A DNA stretch of 51,376 bases from Anaerolineales bacterium (lineage in GTDB: Bacteria; Chloroflexota; Anaerolineae; Anaerolineales; Villigracilaceae). Numbering within the stretch: the first letter of the stretch is position 1; every line of letters begins with the position of its first letter. Made by a program: the position numbers and the translations under genes. Below, in pieces: positions 43,855 to 51,376 of this stretch. The stretch lies in assembly GCA_014379595.1 (NCBI GenBank), contig JACMLM010000037.1:1-51376 (forward strand), in the 5' to 3' direction. Under the pieces are notes generated by a model. The model made no database searches and was not told where the DNA came from. It saw only the letters and a program-made list of their open reading frames with translations.

Positions 43855-44598
43855 TTATATTGTAAGAATAATCGGCTCATTCTTGGTGACGATGATCGTG
43901 TGCTCAAATTGAGCTGCAATGGTTCGGTCTATTGTCCGCAGGGACCAGCCATCTGATTCTTCGAGCACATGCCCTTTGCCGGTTGTGAGAAATGGCTCAA
44001 TCGCCAGCACTGCGCCTTCTTCCAGAATGCGGCGGTCTTTGGATTTATAGTAATTGAAAATGTTAGTTGGTTCTTCATGAAGTTTACGCCCAAGGCCGTG
44101 CCCGGTCAGATCATAAATAACACCGTAACCATTGCGCTTGGCTTCATCCTGAACAGCCTTGCCGATCAAATTAAGCGGTTGACCTGCCTTCGCAGCATGT
44201 ACTGCTTTCTGAAGTGCGGATTTAGTAGCCTCCAGCAATTTTTCATATTCAGGTACATGTTTTGAAACAACCATCGAGCCGCCTGTATCTGCGAAGTAAC
44301 CATCCAACTCAGCAGAGACATCAATATTGATCAACTCGCCTTCATGCAGAACATGGTCACCGGGAATACCATGCGCGATGACAGGTGAGATGCTGATGCA
44401 CGTGGCACCGGGGAATTGATACATAGCTTGTGGAGCAGACTGAGCGCCTTCTTTTTCAAGAAACTCTTTGCCAAAGTTATCCAACTCGCCTGTTGTCATA
44501 CCGGGCTTGGCATGTTCCATCATTTTCTTCAAAGCCATGGCACAAATATGACCAATGGCTTTTAGGTATTTGATATCGTTTTCAGAGTCAGCTGTCAT
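43855..44598 (-). CDS. map: Methionine aminopeptidase, type I
   Basis: The 247-residue enzyme removes the initiator Met. It has SISPVIAHGIPGDHVL, the metal ligands in INIDVSAELDGYFADTGGSM, the diagnostic GHGLGRKLHEEP, and EGAVLAIEPFLTTG with the C-terminal Glu in FEHTIIVT. It has no N-terminal zinc finger. The start overlaps the tmk stop by four bases, so map and tmk are coupled. Confidence 0.96.
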   Translation of the reverse strand: MTADSENDIKYLKAIGHICAMALKKMMEHAKPGMTTGELDNFGKEFLEKEGAQSAPQAMYQFPGATCISISPVIAHGIPGDHVLHEGELINIDVSAELDGYFADTGGSMVVSKHVPEYEKLLEATKSALQKAVHAAKAGQPLNLIGKAVQDEAKRNGYGVIYDLTGHGLGRKLHEEPTNIFNYYKSKDRRILEEGAVLAIEPFLTTGKGHVLEESDGWSLRTIDRTIAAQFEHTIIVTKNEPIILTI

Positions 44599-45212
44599 TT
44601 AGTTAATCCTGCAATAATTATTTTTTTTAGATCCGCCTGCACATTATCCCACTTCTGATTTGAGTTGACCACAACCCATCTCTTTGGTTCCTGTTTCACC
44701 ATTTCCAAATAGCCATTACGGACTCGTTTATGGAACTCAACCGTGTACGCATCCATGCGATTCCATTCCATTTCATTTTGCGTTTTTCGTTTTAGACCTA
44801 CTTCTATTTCCAGATCAAGCAGAATCGTTAAGTCCGGTGTGAGCCCGCCCGTTGCATATTTTACCAACGCGCGGACTTGTTCCAGATCCTGTTGATGTCC
44901 ATAGCCTTGATAGGCAATTGTTGAATCATAATAACGGTCAGAGATGACGACTTCGCCTGCATCCAAGCGCGGCTTGATGACTTGCTCCACGATCTGTGCG
45001 CGCGCGGCTTGATAAAGCAGGGTCTCTGTGCGTGGTTGCATCTCTGCGTTTTTCAAGTCGTGCAATATATCGCGGACCTGTTCGCTGATGGTCGTTCCAC
45101 CGGGCTCGCGCGTGGGGAATACTACATATCCTTTCTCGCGTAGATATTCCACGAGATATGGAATGTGCGATGTCTTGCCTGAGCCTTCAGGACCTTCGAG
45201 GGTAATAAACAT
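44595..45212 (-). CDS. tmk: Thymidylate kinase (dTMP kinase)
   Basis: The 205-residue enzyme phosphorylates dTMP. It has FITLEGPEGSGKTSHIPYL (P-loop), FPTREPGGTTISEQVRDIL (DR/E-type base contact), DRYYDSTIAYQGYG (DRY motif) and LTPDLTILLDLEIEVGLKRK. Gene order tmk then map is coupled by overlap. No good Shine-Dalgarno is visible; a TATATA lies four bases before the ATG. Confidence 0.95.
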   Translation of the reverse strand: MFITLEGPEGSGKTSHIPYLVEYLREKGYVVFPTREPGGTTISEQVRDILHDLKNAEMQPRTETLLYQAARAQIVEQVIKPRLDAGEVVISDRYYDSTIAYQGYGHQQDLEQVRALVKYATGGLTPDLTILLDLEIEVGLKRKTQNEMEWNRMDAYTVEFHKRVRNGYLEMVKQEPKRWVVVNSNQKWDNVQADLKKIIIAGLTK

Positions 45213-45250
45213 GGGTTATATACTCTGTAAATTATATGTTTTTTGCGATT

Positions 45251-45976
45251 TCACAATTTTTCAAGTCGCGTTATCATACTTTCAGTGATGAATCTAGTGT
45301 CATCTGTAGTTGTAATTTCTAATAATTCCTTTAATTTCGGAATAATATTTTTGTCGCCAATTTGGCCAAGTGTTAAGATTACAGAGACGCGAACCTGTTC
45401 ATTGTAATCTTCAATGTTTTTTATTAGTTCTTCAATAATCTTTTGATTCGACTTAAAGCTACTCAAAGAACCAGCCAGTGTTGACTGTACTTCTTTACTC
45501 TTTTCTTTTATAAAACATTCAAGCAAAAAATCAGCCGTTATTTCAGGCACGACAAAACCAAACCCCCAAGCGGCACATACTCGAAGCTCATTACTCCCAT
45601 TGTTGAAAATCTCCATCAATATGTCAACAGACTCTTTTTTATGTAATTCGAGCAAATCTGTAATTGTCGCAACAAGGCTGTCGTTGTCGTGTCCATCGTC
45701 TTCGCCGCGAATGAGAGCGTCGAAAAGAAATGGTAATAATTTTGATCCTTCAAGACGTGCGAGTGGAATTGAGGCAGCCTCTCGAACCACGAATTCATGA
45801 TGATTTAGTAGTTCGTATAACTCGGGGATTTTTGTGTCATCTGCCAATTTATCTATTATTTCGCATGCACTGATAAAACGGTTAAGGTCTACATTGCCAA
45901 TATTTTTTAAATCTTGAACTGCCTGAATCCAGGTTAATTTCGGCTTTCGTTTGAAAAGCTTTTCAAAAAAATTCAT
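45251..45976 (-). CDS. HEAT-repeat protein
   Basis: The 241-residue helical protein has about six two-helix HEAT repeats, for example LYELLNHHEFVVREAASIPLARL, NGSNELRVCAAWGFGFV and NIEDYNEQVRVSVILTLGQIGDKNIIPKLKELL. HEAT proteins are scaffolds, so the partner is unknown. It lies 38 bp upstream of tmk on the same strand and is separated from the upstream R3H ATPase gene by a terminator. It lacks a good ribosome site at ATG 45976. Confidence 0.85.
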   Translation of the reverse strand: MNFFEKLFKRKPKLTWIQAVQDLKNIGNVDLNRFISACEIIDKLADDTKIPELYELLNHHEFVVREAASIPLARLEGSKLLPFLFDALIRGEDDGHDNDSLVATITDLLELHKKESVDILMEIFNNGSNELRVCAAWGFGFVVPEITADFLLECFIKEKSKEVQSTLAGSLSSFKSNQKIIEELIKNIEDYNEQVRVSVILTLGQIGDKNIIPKLKELLEITTTDDTRFITESMITRLEKL

Positions 45977-45990
45977 AAGTTATTTCAACA

Positions 45991-46017
45991 AAAAAGGGGC
46001 GACCACATAGGTCGCCC
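45991..46017 (-). terminator. Terminator of the R3H ATPase gene
   Basis: GGGCGACC pairs with GGTCGCCC around ACATA, followed on the minus strand by CTTTTTT. Confidence 0.92.
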
Positions 46018-46024
46018 ATACATA

Positions 46025-47626
46025 TTATTCACGAAAAATCCTTACATGCCTTCTTGGTTCTTTTCCATAAGAATGTGAAACCAATTCAGCATTGCGTGCC
46101 AACTCGTGCTGCAATCTTCGCACCAGAGATGTGCCGGGCGGCAGATCCACCCAGCGTTCACCGTTGAGCACTGCAGAGATGGCTTGCTGAGTTTCTTCGC
46201 GCACGCCATCCATGCTGTCACGCGGATGCTGCTGCTCGGTTAAGTTATACAAGTCACCGAGGAACTGTTCCACTTGCGCCACAGTGTTCGCACGCAAAAC
46301 ATAAATGGGCATGCCGCGTTGTTCGGCGTCGATCACTGTTTGCTCGCGATTGCGATAATACGTTCGCAATGTTACGAGCGCATCCGCTTCGTCCACATCG
46401 GTCACGATCACAGCGGGCACACCGAGTCTCTTCGCGGCTTGCATAAGTCTATTGCGCGCCACGCCATACGCAAATACGCGCACAGCTTGCAAAGGTGATG
46501 TAAGAATGGCAGCCGGAGTCTGCTTGGGTGATGGACTCTGCACCTCGACACGCTCCGCGTCAGCAGGCTGACGTCCGCGACGAGGCGCTTTTACTTCCTT
46601 CGCATCCATCTTGGACTTTGAAGCTGGTGCAGTTTTCTCGATCACGATCTTCCCTTCGGCATCGCGCGTACGAACTTCGGGAGGCACAGGCACGCCGCGT
46701 AAAAGCGAATCCACCGAAGCGGATATATCAAGATGCACAGCGAATCGGTCGCGGGTTTGAATTTCGATCACCACATCAAAGGTGGGAGGTGAACGTCTCT
46801 CAAGCACCGTTTTCTGGGTGCCGCGTCGACGTGCTTCTTCATCTGAAAGTGTGACCGCTTCAATACCGCCGATCAGATCGCTGAGCGTTGGGTTGAGCAA
46901 AAGATTATCAAGTGTTTGACCATGCGCTGTGCCGATCAGTTGTACACCGCGTTCTGCAATTGTGCGCGCAGCAGCGGCTTCGAGTTCGCGCCCGATCTCA
47001 TCGATCACGATGACTTCAGGGTTATGATTTTCAACCGCTTCGATCATCACTTCATGCTGCATCATCGGCTGACTGACTTGCATACGGCGTGCCCGACCAA
47101 CAGCAGGGTGCGGCACATCACCGTCGCCGCCAATTTCATTGGAGGTATCCACGATGACGACACGTTTATTTTCTGCGAGAATGCGCGCGGCTTCTCTTAA
47201 GAGAGTGGTTTTGCCAACCCCAGGCCTTCCAAGAATCAGCACAGACTTGCCTGATTCGATAATGTCTTGAATGATATCCACTGTGCCATACACGGCACGG
47301 CCCACACGGCATGTGAGGCCTACAATGGTTCCGAGTCGATTGCGAATGGCAGAAATGCGATGAAGCGTACGCTCCATGCCTGCACGGTTATCTGCGTCGA
47401 ATGTACCGATGCGTTCAGTGATGTGATCAATTTCTGGGCGCGTAATTTCTTTATCCAGCAGGGTGATTTCGTTTTCAACGAAACGGGCAGCGGGTACGCG
47501 GCCAAGGTCAATGACGATCTCGAGCAGTCTTTCGCTGTTGTTCGCTTTTTCCACCGCGTGACGAATATTAGGGGGGAGAACGTCTAGAAGGGCTTCCAGG
47601 TCGTCTGTAATTCGATGTTGTGTCAT
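46025..47626 (-). CDS. Ycf45/SpoIIIAA-like AAA ATPase with C-terminal R3H domain
   Basis: The 533-residue protein has an N-terminal [17 protein letters not shown] segment, a central ATPase with [18 protein letters not shown] (Walker A) and [28 protein letters not shown], and [23 protein letters not shown] (Walker B region). A low-complexity basic linker follows, and the C-terminus has a nucleotide-binding R3H domain: [37 protein letters not shown]. The architecture is that of the Ycf45 / stage III sporulation AA-like family found in many bacteria and plastids. A role in single-stranded nucleic acid handling is plausible. A 5' leader of about 207 nt is predicted. Confidence 0.88.
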   Translation of the reverse strand: MTQHRITDDLEALLDVLPPNIRHAVEKANNSERLLEIVIDLGRVPAARFVENEITLLDKEITRPEIDHITERIGTFDADNRAGMERTLHRISAIRNRLGTIVGLTCRVGRAVYGTVDIIQDIIESGKSVLILGRPGVGKTTLLREAARILAENKRVVIVDTSNEIGGDGDVPHPAVGRARRMQVSQPMMQHEVMIEAVENHNPEVIVIDEIGRELEAAAARTIAERGVQLIGTAHGQTLDNLLLNPTLSDLIGGIEAVTLSDEEARRRGTQKTVLERRSPPTFDVVIEIQTRDRFAVHLDISASVDSLLRGVPVPPEVRTRDAEGKIVIEKTAPASKSKMDAKEVKAPRRGRQPADAERVEVQSPSPKQTPAAILTSPLQAVRVFAYGVARNRLMQAAKRLGVPAVIVTDVDEADALVTLRTYYRNREQTVIDAEQRGMPIYVLRANTVAQVEQFLGDLYNLTEQQHPRDSMDGVREETQQAISAVLNGERWVDLPPGTSLVRRLQHELARNAELVSHSYGKEPRRHVRIFRE

Positions 47627-47840
47627 AGTTAAGGTACCAAAATAGTAAGATTACAAATTGAAGGTTCAGCGTTTCAGTTTAATTAAATAATAACAAGAGA
47701 AACGTGAAAGAATATATGCACGCACAACAGAAGCTATGCGGCTTGTTTTTGGGAAATTAGAGGGAGATGTTGAACATGGCTGGAATACCTGCCTTGTTAA
47801 AAGAATGTCACGCGCCAAGCGTCGGTCACGTGCAGGGTCT

Positions 47841-47849
47841 ATTATAGCA
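47841..47849 (-). promoter_or_regulatory. Extended -10 promoter of the R3H ATPase gene
   Basis: TGCTATAAT on the minus strand gives a start near 47834 and a leader of about 207 nt. The -35 is weak. Confidence 0.45.
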
Positions 47850-47994
47850 GTATCTGCATTAACGGAAAATTAAAGGTATGTGTTAATTATTATTAGTATT
47901 CTTCTTATTTTAATTCAGACTTTTGTCAATAATTGAGTAATTATCGTTTTACAGCAATTCAAGCCATACCTCCCTCTATCGCTTCATCCCCTGT

Positions 47995-48000
47995 ATAATT
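47995..48000 (+). promoter_or_regulatory. -10 hexamer of the DUF389-like gene
   Basis: TATAAT ends eight bases before ATG 48009; predicted leader of 0-2 nt. Confidence 0.45.
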
Positions 48001-48008
48001 GAAGAAGC

Positions 48009-49331
48009 ATGTCCTTTTCTGACGAACCCATCATTCCATCTGACCCAACTCCACCACCTGCGCAAGATCCGCGCCCTCGTCGCAGGCGTGCAACACGCCG
48101 CGATAGTATTCCCAAGGATGCTGAAGGTCAAGCCGCGCTTATTTCAGAGCTTGCCCGCCGTGCATATCCGTCATTTGAATTATTTGTATTCTCGCTAGCA
48201 TGTGGTGCAATACTAGGTCTCGGATTTCTGCTTGATTCACAAGCTGTGCTTTTGCTTGGCATCCTTGTCACACCGCTTATGATTCCATGGGTTGGATTTC
48301 TGCTGGCTATTCTCACAGGTTCGCCGCGTTTTCTTTTTGAAACGTTAATGGCTTTGCTTATCAGCGGAGTATTAGTATTTCTTGGTGGTTTGTTGACTGG
48401 GTTGATCGTACGATTTTTGCCAGAATATACGCTCGCTGATGTTTATACCCATTCACGTTTATGGATTCCCGAACTGGTTGTACTCGTCATCGGCGCGATC
48501 ACACTCGTCACGTCATTTGCGCGATCTGAAACCAGACCCTTCCTGCCAAGTGTCATCATTGCATACGCATTTTATATGCCGATCAGCGCTGGCGGCTTTG
48601 GTCTTGGTTCAGGTTTGGCAGGTATTTGGCCGCAAGCCATTCTTGTCTTTGTAACTCATTTTGCGTTGGTCAGTGTAGTTGGTCTGTTGACACTCTTTGT
48701 TTTGGGACTCCGTCCTTCCACTAGCGGGATCATTTTTAGCGGAGCCGCATTTCTACTCTTCGCTGTGATCCTGATATTTTTAATGCGACCAGGCCCACAG
48801 TCAACGGTAGATGCGAATATTTCTACACCCACACCTGTAGCTCAATCAAGTCCGCTTCCCGCTTCGAGTGTAACCCCAAGCCTGCCAGCAACAACGATTA
48901 GCAGTCCACGCCCTTCGAGCACACCCATTGTCTTTGCGACAGCATCCTCAACGCCTAATGGCACTGTATCACCAAGTCCAGTTCCGCTCACATTGGAAGT
49001 GACATTACCAGCTACTGAAACCCCCACTGTCACATTGACGATTGAAGTAACGCCTATCTTCGGCACAGTCAGTGCTGATGAAGGCGGCGGTGCAAACCTG
49101 CGCGAAACACCAAACGGAAAATATTTAATGACGCTGGGGAACGGCATGATCGTGGAAATTTACCCGGACTTTCGTCAGGTAAATAATGTGACATGGCTGC
49201 ATATCTTTGTCACACGTAACGGGGAACGTATTGAGGGCTGGCTTTTGGAATCAACCGTAAACTATGCCACACCCGAGCCAAACTTCGAACCATCTACTAC
49301 ACCCACAGTTGGTATAACACCGGCTCCGTAA
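48009..49331 (+). CDS. Membrane protein with DUF389-like core and C-terminal SH3-like domain
   Basis: The 440-residue protein has a basic N-terminus (RPRRRRATRRD), at least six membrane segments with LLDSQAVLLLGILVTPLMIPWVGF (DUF389-like), then a low-complexity Ser/Thr/Pro linker of about 110 residues, and a C-terminal bacterial-SH3-like domain (GANLRETPNGKYLMTLGNGMIVEIY, WLHIFVTRNGERIEGWLLESTVN). The SH3-like part would face outside and may bind peptidoglycan or a partner. Family by core motif is tentative. The linker is typical for secreted regions in this genome. Confidence 0.72.
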   Translation: MSFSDEPIIPSDPTPPPAQDPRPRRRRATRRDSIPKDAEGQAALISELARRAYPSFELFVFSLACGAILGLGFLLDSQAVLLLGILVTPLMIPWVGFLLAILTGSPRFLFETLMALLISGVLVFLGGLLTGLIVRFLPEYTLADVYTHSRLWIPELVVLVIGAITLVTSFARSETRPFLPSVIIAYAFYMPISAGGFGLGSGLAGIWPQAILVFVTHFALVSVVGLLTLFVLGLRPSTSGIIFSGAAFLLFAVILIFLMRPGPQSTVDANISTPTPVAQSSPLPASSVTPSLPATTISSPRPSSTPIVFATASSTPNGTVSPSPVPLTLEVTLPATETPTVTLTIEVTPIFGTVSADEGGGANLRETPNGKYLMTLGNGMIVEIYPDFRQVNNVTWLHIFVTRNGERIEGWLLESTVNYATPEPNFEPSTTPTVGITPAP

Positions 49332-49345
49332 TAAATTTAAACACC

Positions 49346-49446
49346 ATGTCGTTGCGAGGAGGGTGCCCTTCCCGACGAAGCAATCTCCTCGTTAAGTTGG
49401 GGATTGCTTCGCTGCTAAAAACAAGAACGCAGCTCGCAACGACATA
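49346..49446 (+). repeat. Dispersed palindrome family A, copy 3
   Basis: ATGTCGTTGCGAGGAGGGTG at the start, GAAGCAATC / GATTGCTTC in the centre and CTCGCAACGACAT at the end. It lies between the membrane protein and the phosphohexomutase. Confidence 0.88.
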
Positions 49447-49470
49447 TATAAAACCCATTGGAGAATATTC

Positions 49471-50931
49471 ATGCCCATTCATTTCGGTACAGACGGCTGG
49501 CGCGCCGTCATCTCAGACAGTTTTACATTCGATAATCTTCGTATTGTGACTCAAGCCATTGCAGATGCAGTTGCTTCAGAGCATTGGGATATATCTGGAA
49601 ACAGCAATAACACATCAGATAAAAAGAAGATCGTTGTTGGTTATGATACGCGCTTTCTTTCGGACCGCTTCGCGGGCGAAGTGGCACGTGTGCTTGCCGC
49701 AAATGGATTTAGCGTTTTGCTGGCACAAGCAGATTCGCCGACGCCTGTAATTTCATTCGCGGTCAAACATCATAATGCAATCGCAGGAGTGATGATAACG
49801 GCTTCACACAATGCACCGCGTTACAACGGCTTGAAACTCAAAGGTGCGTTCGGCGGTTCAGCTTTACCCGAACAATGCCGCCGTGTGGAAGTGTATATCA
49901 CCGATAATGAAGAACAGGCACGCGGGCCCAACTTGATGGATTTCAAAAAGGCACGCGAGGCAGGCTTGATCCAAAAATTTAATCCGTTGCCTGTCTATTT
50001 TGAACATCTTCACAAATTAATTAATACAAATATTATTGCAGATAATCCTCAGCGTTTTGTTGTGGATGCGATGTATGGTTCAGGGCGCGGCGTGATCAAA
50101 TCCTTTTTGCAGGGCACGGGCTGTGAGATCGCTGAAATTCGCGGCGAATTAAACCCTGGTTTCGGCGGAGTGCACCCCGAACCGATCGCAAAATATCTGG
50201 GTCCACTTTCGAGTGCGGTCAGTTCCGGTATGGGAAATTTTGGTATTGTCACAGATGGGGACGCGGACCGTATCGGCGCGATGGATGAACATGGAAAATT
50301 CGTTGACCCGCATAAGATCATGGCACTGTCATTAAAGTATCTGGTCGAAAAACGCGGTTGGACGGGTGCAGTGGTGCGCACAGTTTCCACCACACGCATG
50401 ATCGATCGTTTAGCCAAACGCTATGGTCTGACGTTATATGAAACTCCCGTGGGCTTTAATCACATTGCAGATTACATGATGAAGGAAGATATTCTGATCG
50501 GCGGCGAAGAATCAGGTGGCATCTCATTCAAGGGACACATCCCGGAAGGCGATGGTCCGATTATGGGATTATTACTTGTCGAGATGATCGCAGAAGCGAA
50601 TAAACCACTTGTTGAAATGGTAGATGACCTGCTTGCAGATGTTGGCCCCGTTTTTTATGAACGCGTGGATTTGCGCCTCAGTCGCCCCGTCGCCAAAGCT
50701 GAGATGACTGTATTACTCACACAGAAAGCGCCAAAAGAAATTGGCGGTGAAAAGGTTGAAGAGATCAGCCTGCGCGACGGCGTGAAATATATTATGGCCG
50801 ATGACTCATGGCTACTGATCCGTCCATCTGGTACAGAACCTGTCCTGCGTGTGTATGTGGAAGGCAGGACTCATATGATGGTGAAAGCCTTGATGCAATA
50901 CGGGAAGACAGTTGCTGAAAGTGCAGCGTAA
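49471..50931 (+). CDS. Phosphohexomutase (phosphoglucomutase/phosphomannomutase family)
   Basis: The 486-residue enzyme moves phosphate between C1 and C6 of hexose. It has MPIHFGTDGWRAVISDSFT, the active serine in MITASHNAPRYNGLKLKG, the metal loop GIVTDGDADRIGAMDE, the sugar-binding GGEESGGISFKGHIPEGDG, and RPSGTEPVLRVYVEG for phosphate binding. The FTDGWR start and GEESGG loop favour phosphoglucomutase-type activity. GGAGAATATTC precedes ATG 49471. Confidence 0.95.
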   Translation: MPIHFGTDGWRAVISDSFTFDNLRIVTQAIADAVASEHWDISGNSNNTSDKKKIVVGYDTRFLSDRFAGEVARVLAANGFSVLLAQADSPTPVISFAVKHHNAIAGVMITASHNAPRYNGLKLKGAFGGSALPEQCRRVEVYITDNEEQARGPNLMDFKKAREAGLIQKFNPLPVYFEHLHKLINTNIIADNPQRFVVDAMYGSGRGVIKSFLQGTGCEIAEIRGELNPGFGGVHPEPIAKYLGPLSSAVSSGMGNFGIVTDGDADRIGAMDEHGKFVDPHKIMALSLKYLVEKRGWTGAVVRTVSTTRMIDRLAKRYGLTLYETPVGFNHIADYMMKEDILIGGEESGGISFKGHIPEGDGPIMGLLLVEMIAEANKPLVEMVDDLLADVGPVFYERVDLRLSRPVAKAEMTVLLTQKAPKEIGGEKVEEISLRDGVKYIMADDSWLLIRPSGTEPVLRVYVEGRTHMMVKALMQYGKTVAESAA

Positions 50932-50966
50932 GTTTAGCGATTCGCTTTTTTTCAAGCCAATGGGTA

Positions 50967-50972
50967 TATAAT
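50967..50972 (+). promoter_or_regulatory. -10 hexamer upstream of the last gene
   Basis: TATAAT with a start near 50979; the -35 is weak. Operator-like repeats follow directly. Confidence 0.4.
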
Positions 50973-50987
50973 TTTGCAGAAAAGGTA

Positions 50988-51049
50988 TTATGCAGAACAA
51001 TTCCGCATAACACTCGCACAGGCGGATATTAAGGAATCATTCCGCATAA
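50988..51049 (+). promoter_or_regulatory. Inverted and direct repeats, TTCCGCATAA
   Basis: TTATGCAGAA (50988-50997), CAA, TTCCGCATAA (51001-51010) is an inverted repeat with one mismatch; a third copy, TTCCGCATAA, is at 51040-51049. The spacing of two elements 39 bp apart suggests looping or cooperative binding of a regulator. Confidence 0.4.
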
Positions 51050-51092
51050 ATCATAGTTGGGCCTTCGTAATATAAAAACACAACAAGATAAT

Positions 51093-51376
51093 ATGCCTTT
51101 AATAGAATTTGATGCTCATGAAAGACAAAAGCTTGCTGGGTTATTCACAGGTCACCTAGGTGGCTTTATGCCCAATTCCATCCTGGATGGTTCGATGGGA
51201 AGAGCTTTTGCCGATCAAGAATATGCGCAATTTGCCATATTACAACTGCCAAATGCCAAGGTCAGTATTTTAGGCGGCGATTACACACATCCACTTGCTC
51301 ATCAATATTTAAAAACCCTTCCCAGATTTACCCAACTATTCACGACTTCACCAGATTTTGCGGTTCTTGCCAACCA
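51093..51376 (+). CDS. Partial CDS, possible GNAT-type (GNAT_acetyltran-like) protein; 3' end outside window
   Basis: The frame starts at ATG 51093 (MPLIEFDAHERQKLAGLF) and runs to the window end, 94 codons. It has SILDGSMGRAFADQEYAQFAILQLPNA, resembling the N-terminal part of the PF12746-type acetyltransferases (a small-ligand pattern from memory). No good ribosome site is visible. Identification is tentative. Confidence 0.4.
   Translation, partial: MPLIEFDAHERQKLAGLFTGHLGGFMPNSILDGSMGRAFADQEYAQFAILQLPNAKVSILGGDYTHPLAHQYLKTLPRFTQLFTTSPDFAVLAN

Larger units (their letters stand above)
47627..48008. other. Intergenic region of 382 bp
   Basis: It holds a minus-strand extended -10, TGCTATAAT, at 47841-47849, and the -10 of the next plus-strand gene at 47995-48000. 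Between 47640 and 47830 I see no gene, only a short frame MLNMAGIPALLKEC (47770, 26 codons) with a poor ribosome site. No convincing RNA gene was found. Confidence 0.6.

Noticed and set aside
47770-47850. 26-codon frame MLNMAGIPALLKEC in the 47.6-48.0 kb gap
   Set aside because: The ribosome site is too close to the ATG and there is no sign of conservation; a chance frame is more likely.
17816-49446. Repeat families A and B as CRISPR or insertion sequences
   Set aside because: Copies are far apart, have no spacers and encode no transposase.

Overview
The window looks like a chromosomal segment of a member of the Chloroflexota, most likely Anaerolineae. The evidence is indirect: many lipoproteins with WD40/TolB-like propellers and TPT-rich linkers, an AI-2E exporter, a PadR/short-membrane-protein pair, a T-box in front of thrS, a tmRNA with a tag ending PLAA, and small dispersed palindromes. 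No ribosomal RNA, complete prophage, insertion sequence or CRISPR array is visible. The taxonomic call is inference from gene content and was not checked by a search.

Layout. 1-4.2 kb: an A+T-rich accessory patch with a large MscS-type channel protein (5' end outside the window), a P-loop ATPase, and the 3' relic of what looks like a CASTOR/POLLUX-type ion channel gene. 4.2-8.6 kb: an RlmD-type rRNA methyltransferase, a sortase with a 57-residue membrane partner, a zinc-finger/SpoIIE phosphatase fusion, tRNA-Val(GAC) and a GNAT enzyme. 8.6-11 kb: thrS behind a T-box and an additional 16-codon threonine-rich reading frame. 11-20 kb: a translationally coupled lipoprotein pair, membrane proteins, a soluble LacI-sensor histidine kinase and a metalloprotease. 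20-26 kb: clpC, a frameshifted propeller lipoprotein, a lipoprotein esterase and a GNAT protein. 26-34 kb: membrane proteins, a 59-residue protein, then an overlapping signalling cluster (REC-ParA-like / Sir2 / GAF-histidine kinase, followed by an FHA protein). 34-41 kb: tmRNA, an autoregulated PadR unit, dnaK, and an htrA-dnaJ operon on the opposite strand. 41-51.4 kb: LOG-family and VOC proteins, a DfsB-like protein, peptidase S51, a tmk-map overlap, a HEAT protein, a Ycf45-like R3H ATPase, a membrane/SH3 protein, a phosphohexomutase and the start of one more gene.

Three themes run through the segment. First, at least seven genes have a -10 hexamer only 6-9 nt before the start codon, which predicts leaderless or nearly leaderless mRNAs alongside genes with good Shine-Dalgarno sequences. 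Second, two families of palindromic dispersed repeats (three full copies each, plus one half copy) sit between genes, and in two places they supply part of a gene: a Shine-Dalgarno sequence and a stop codon. Third, proteostasis and translation quality-control functions (tmRNA, DnaK, DnaJ, HtrA, ClpC, Map, ThrRS) are common, while regulatory genes are often fusions without an obvious partner.
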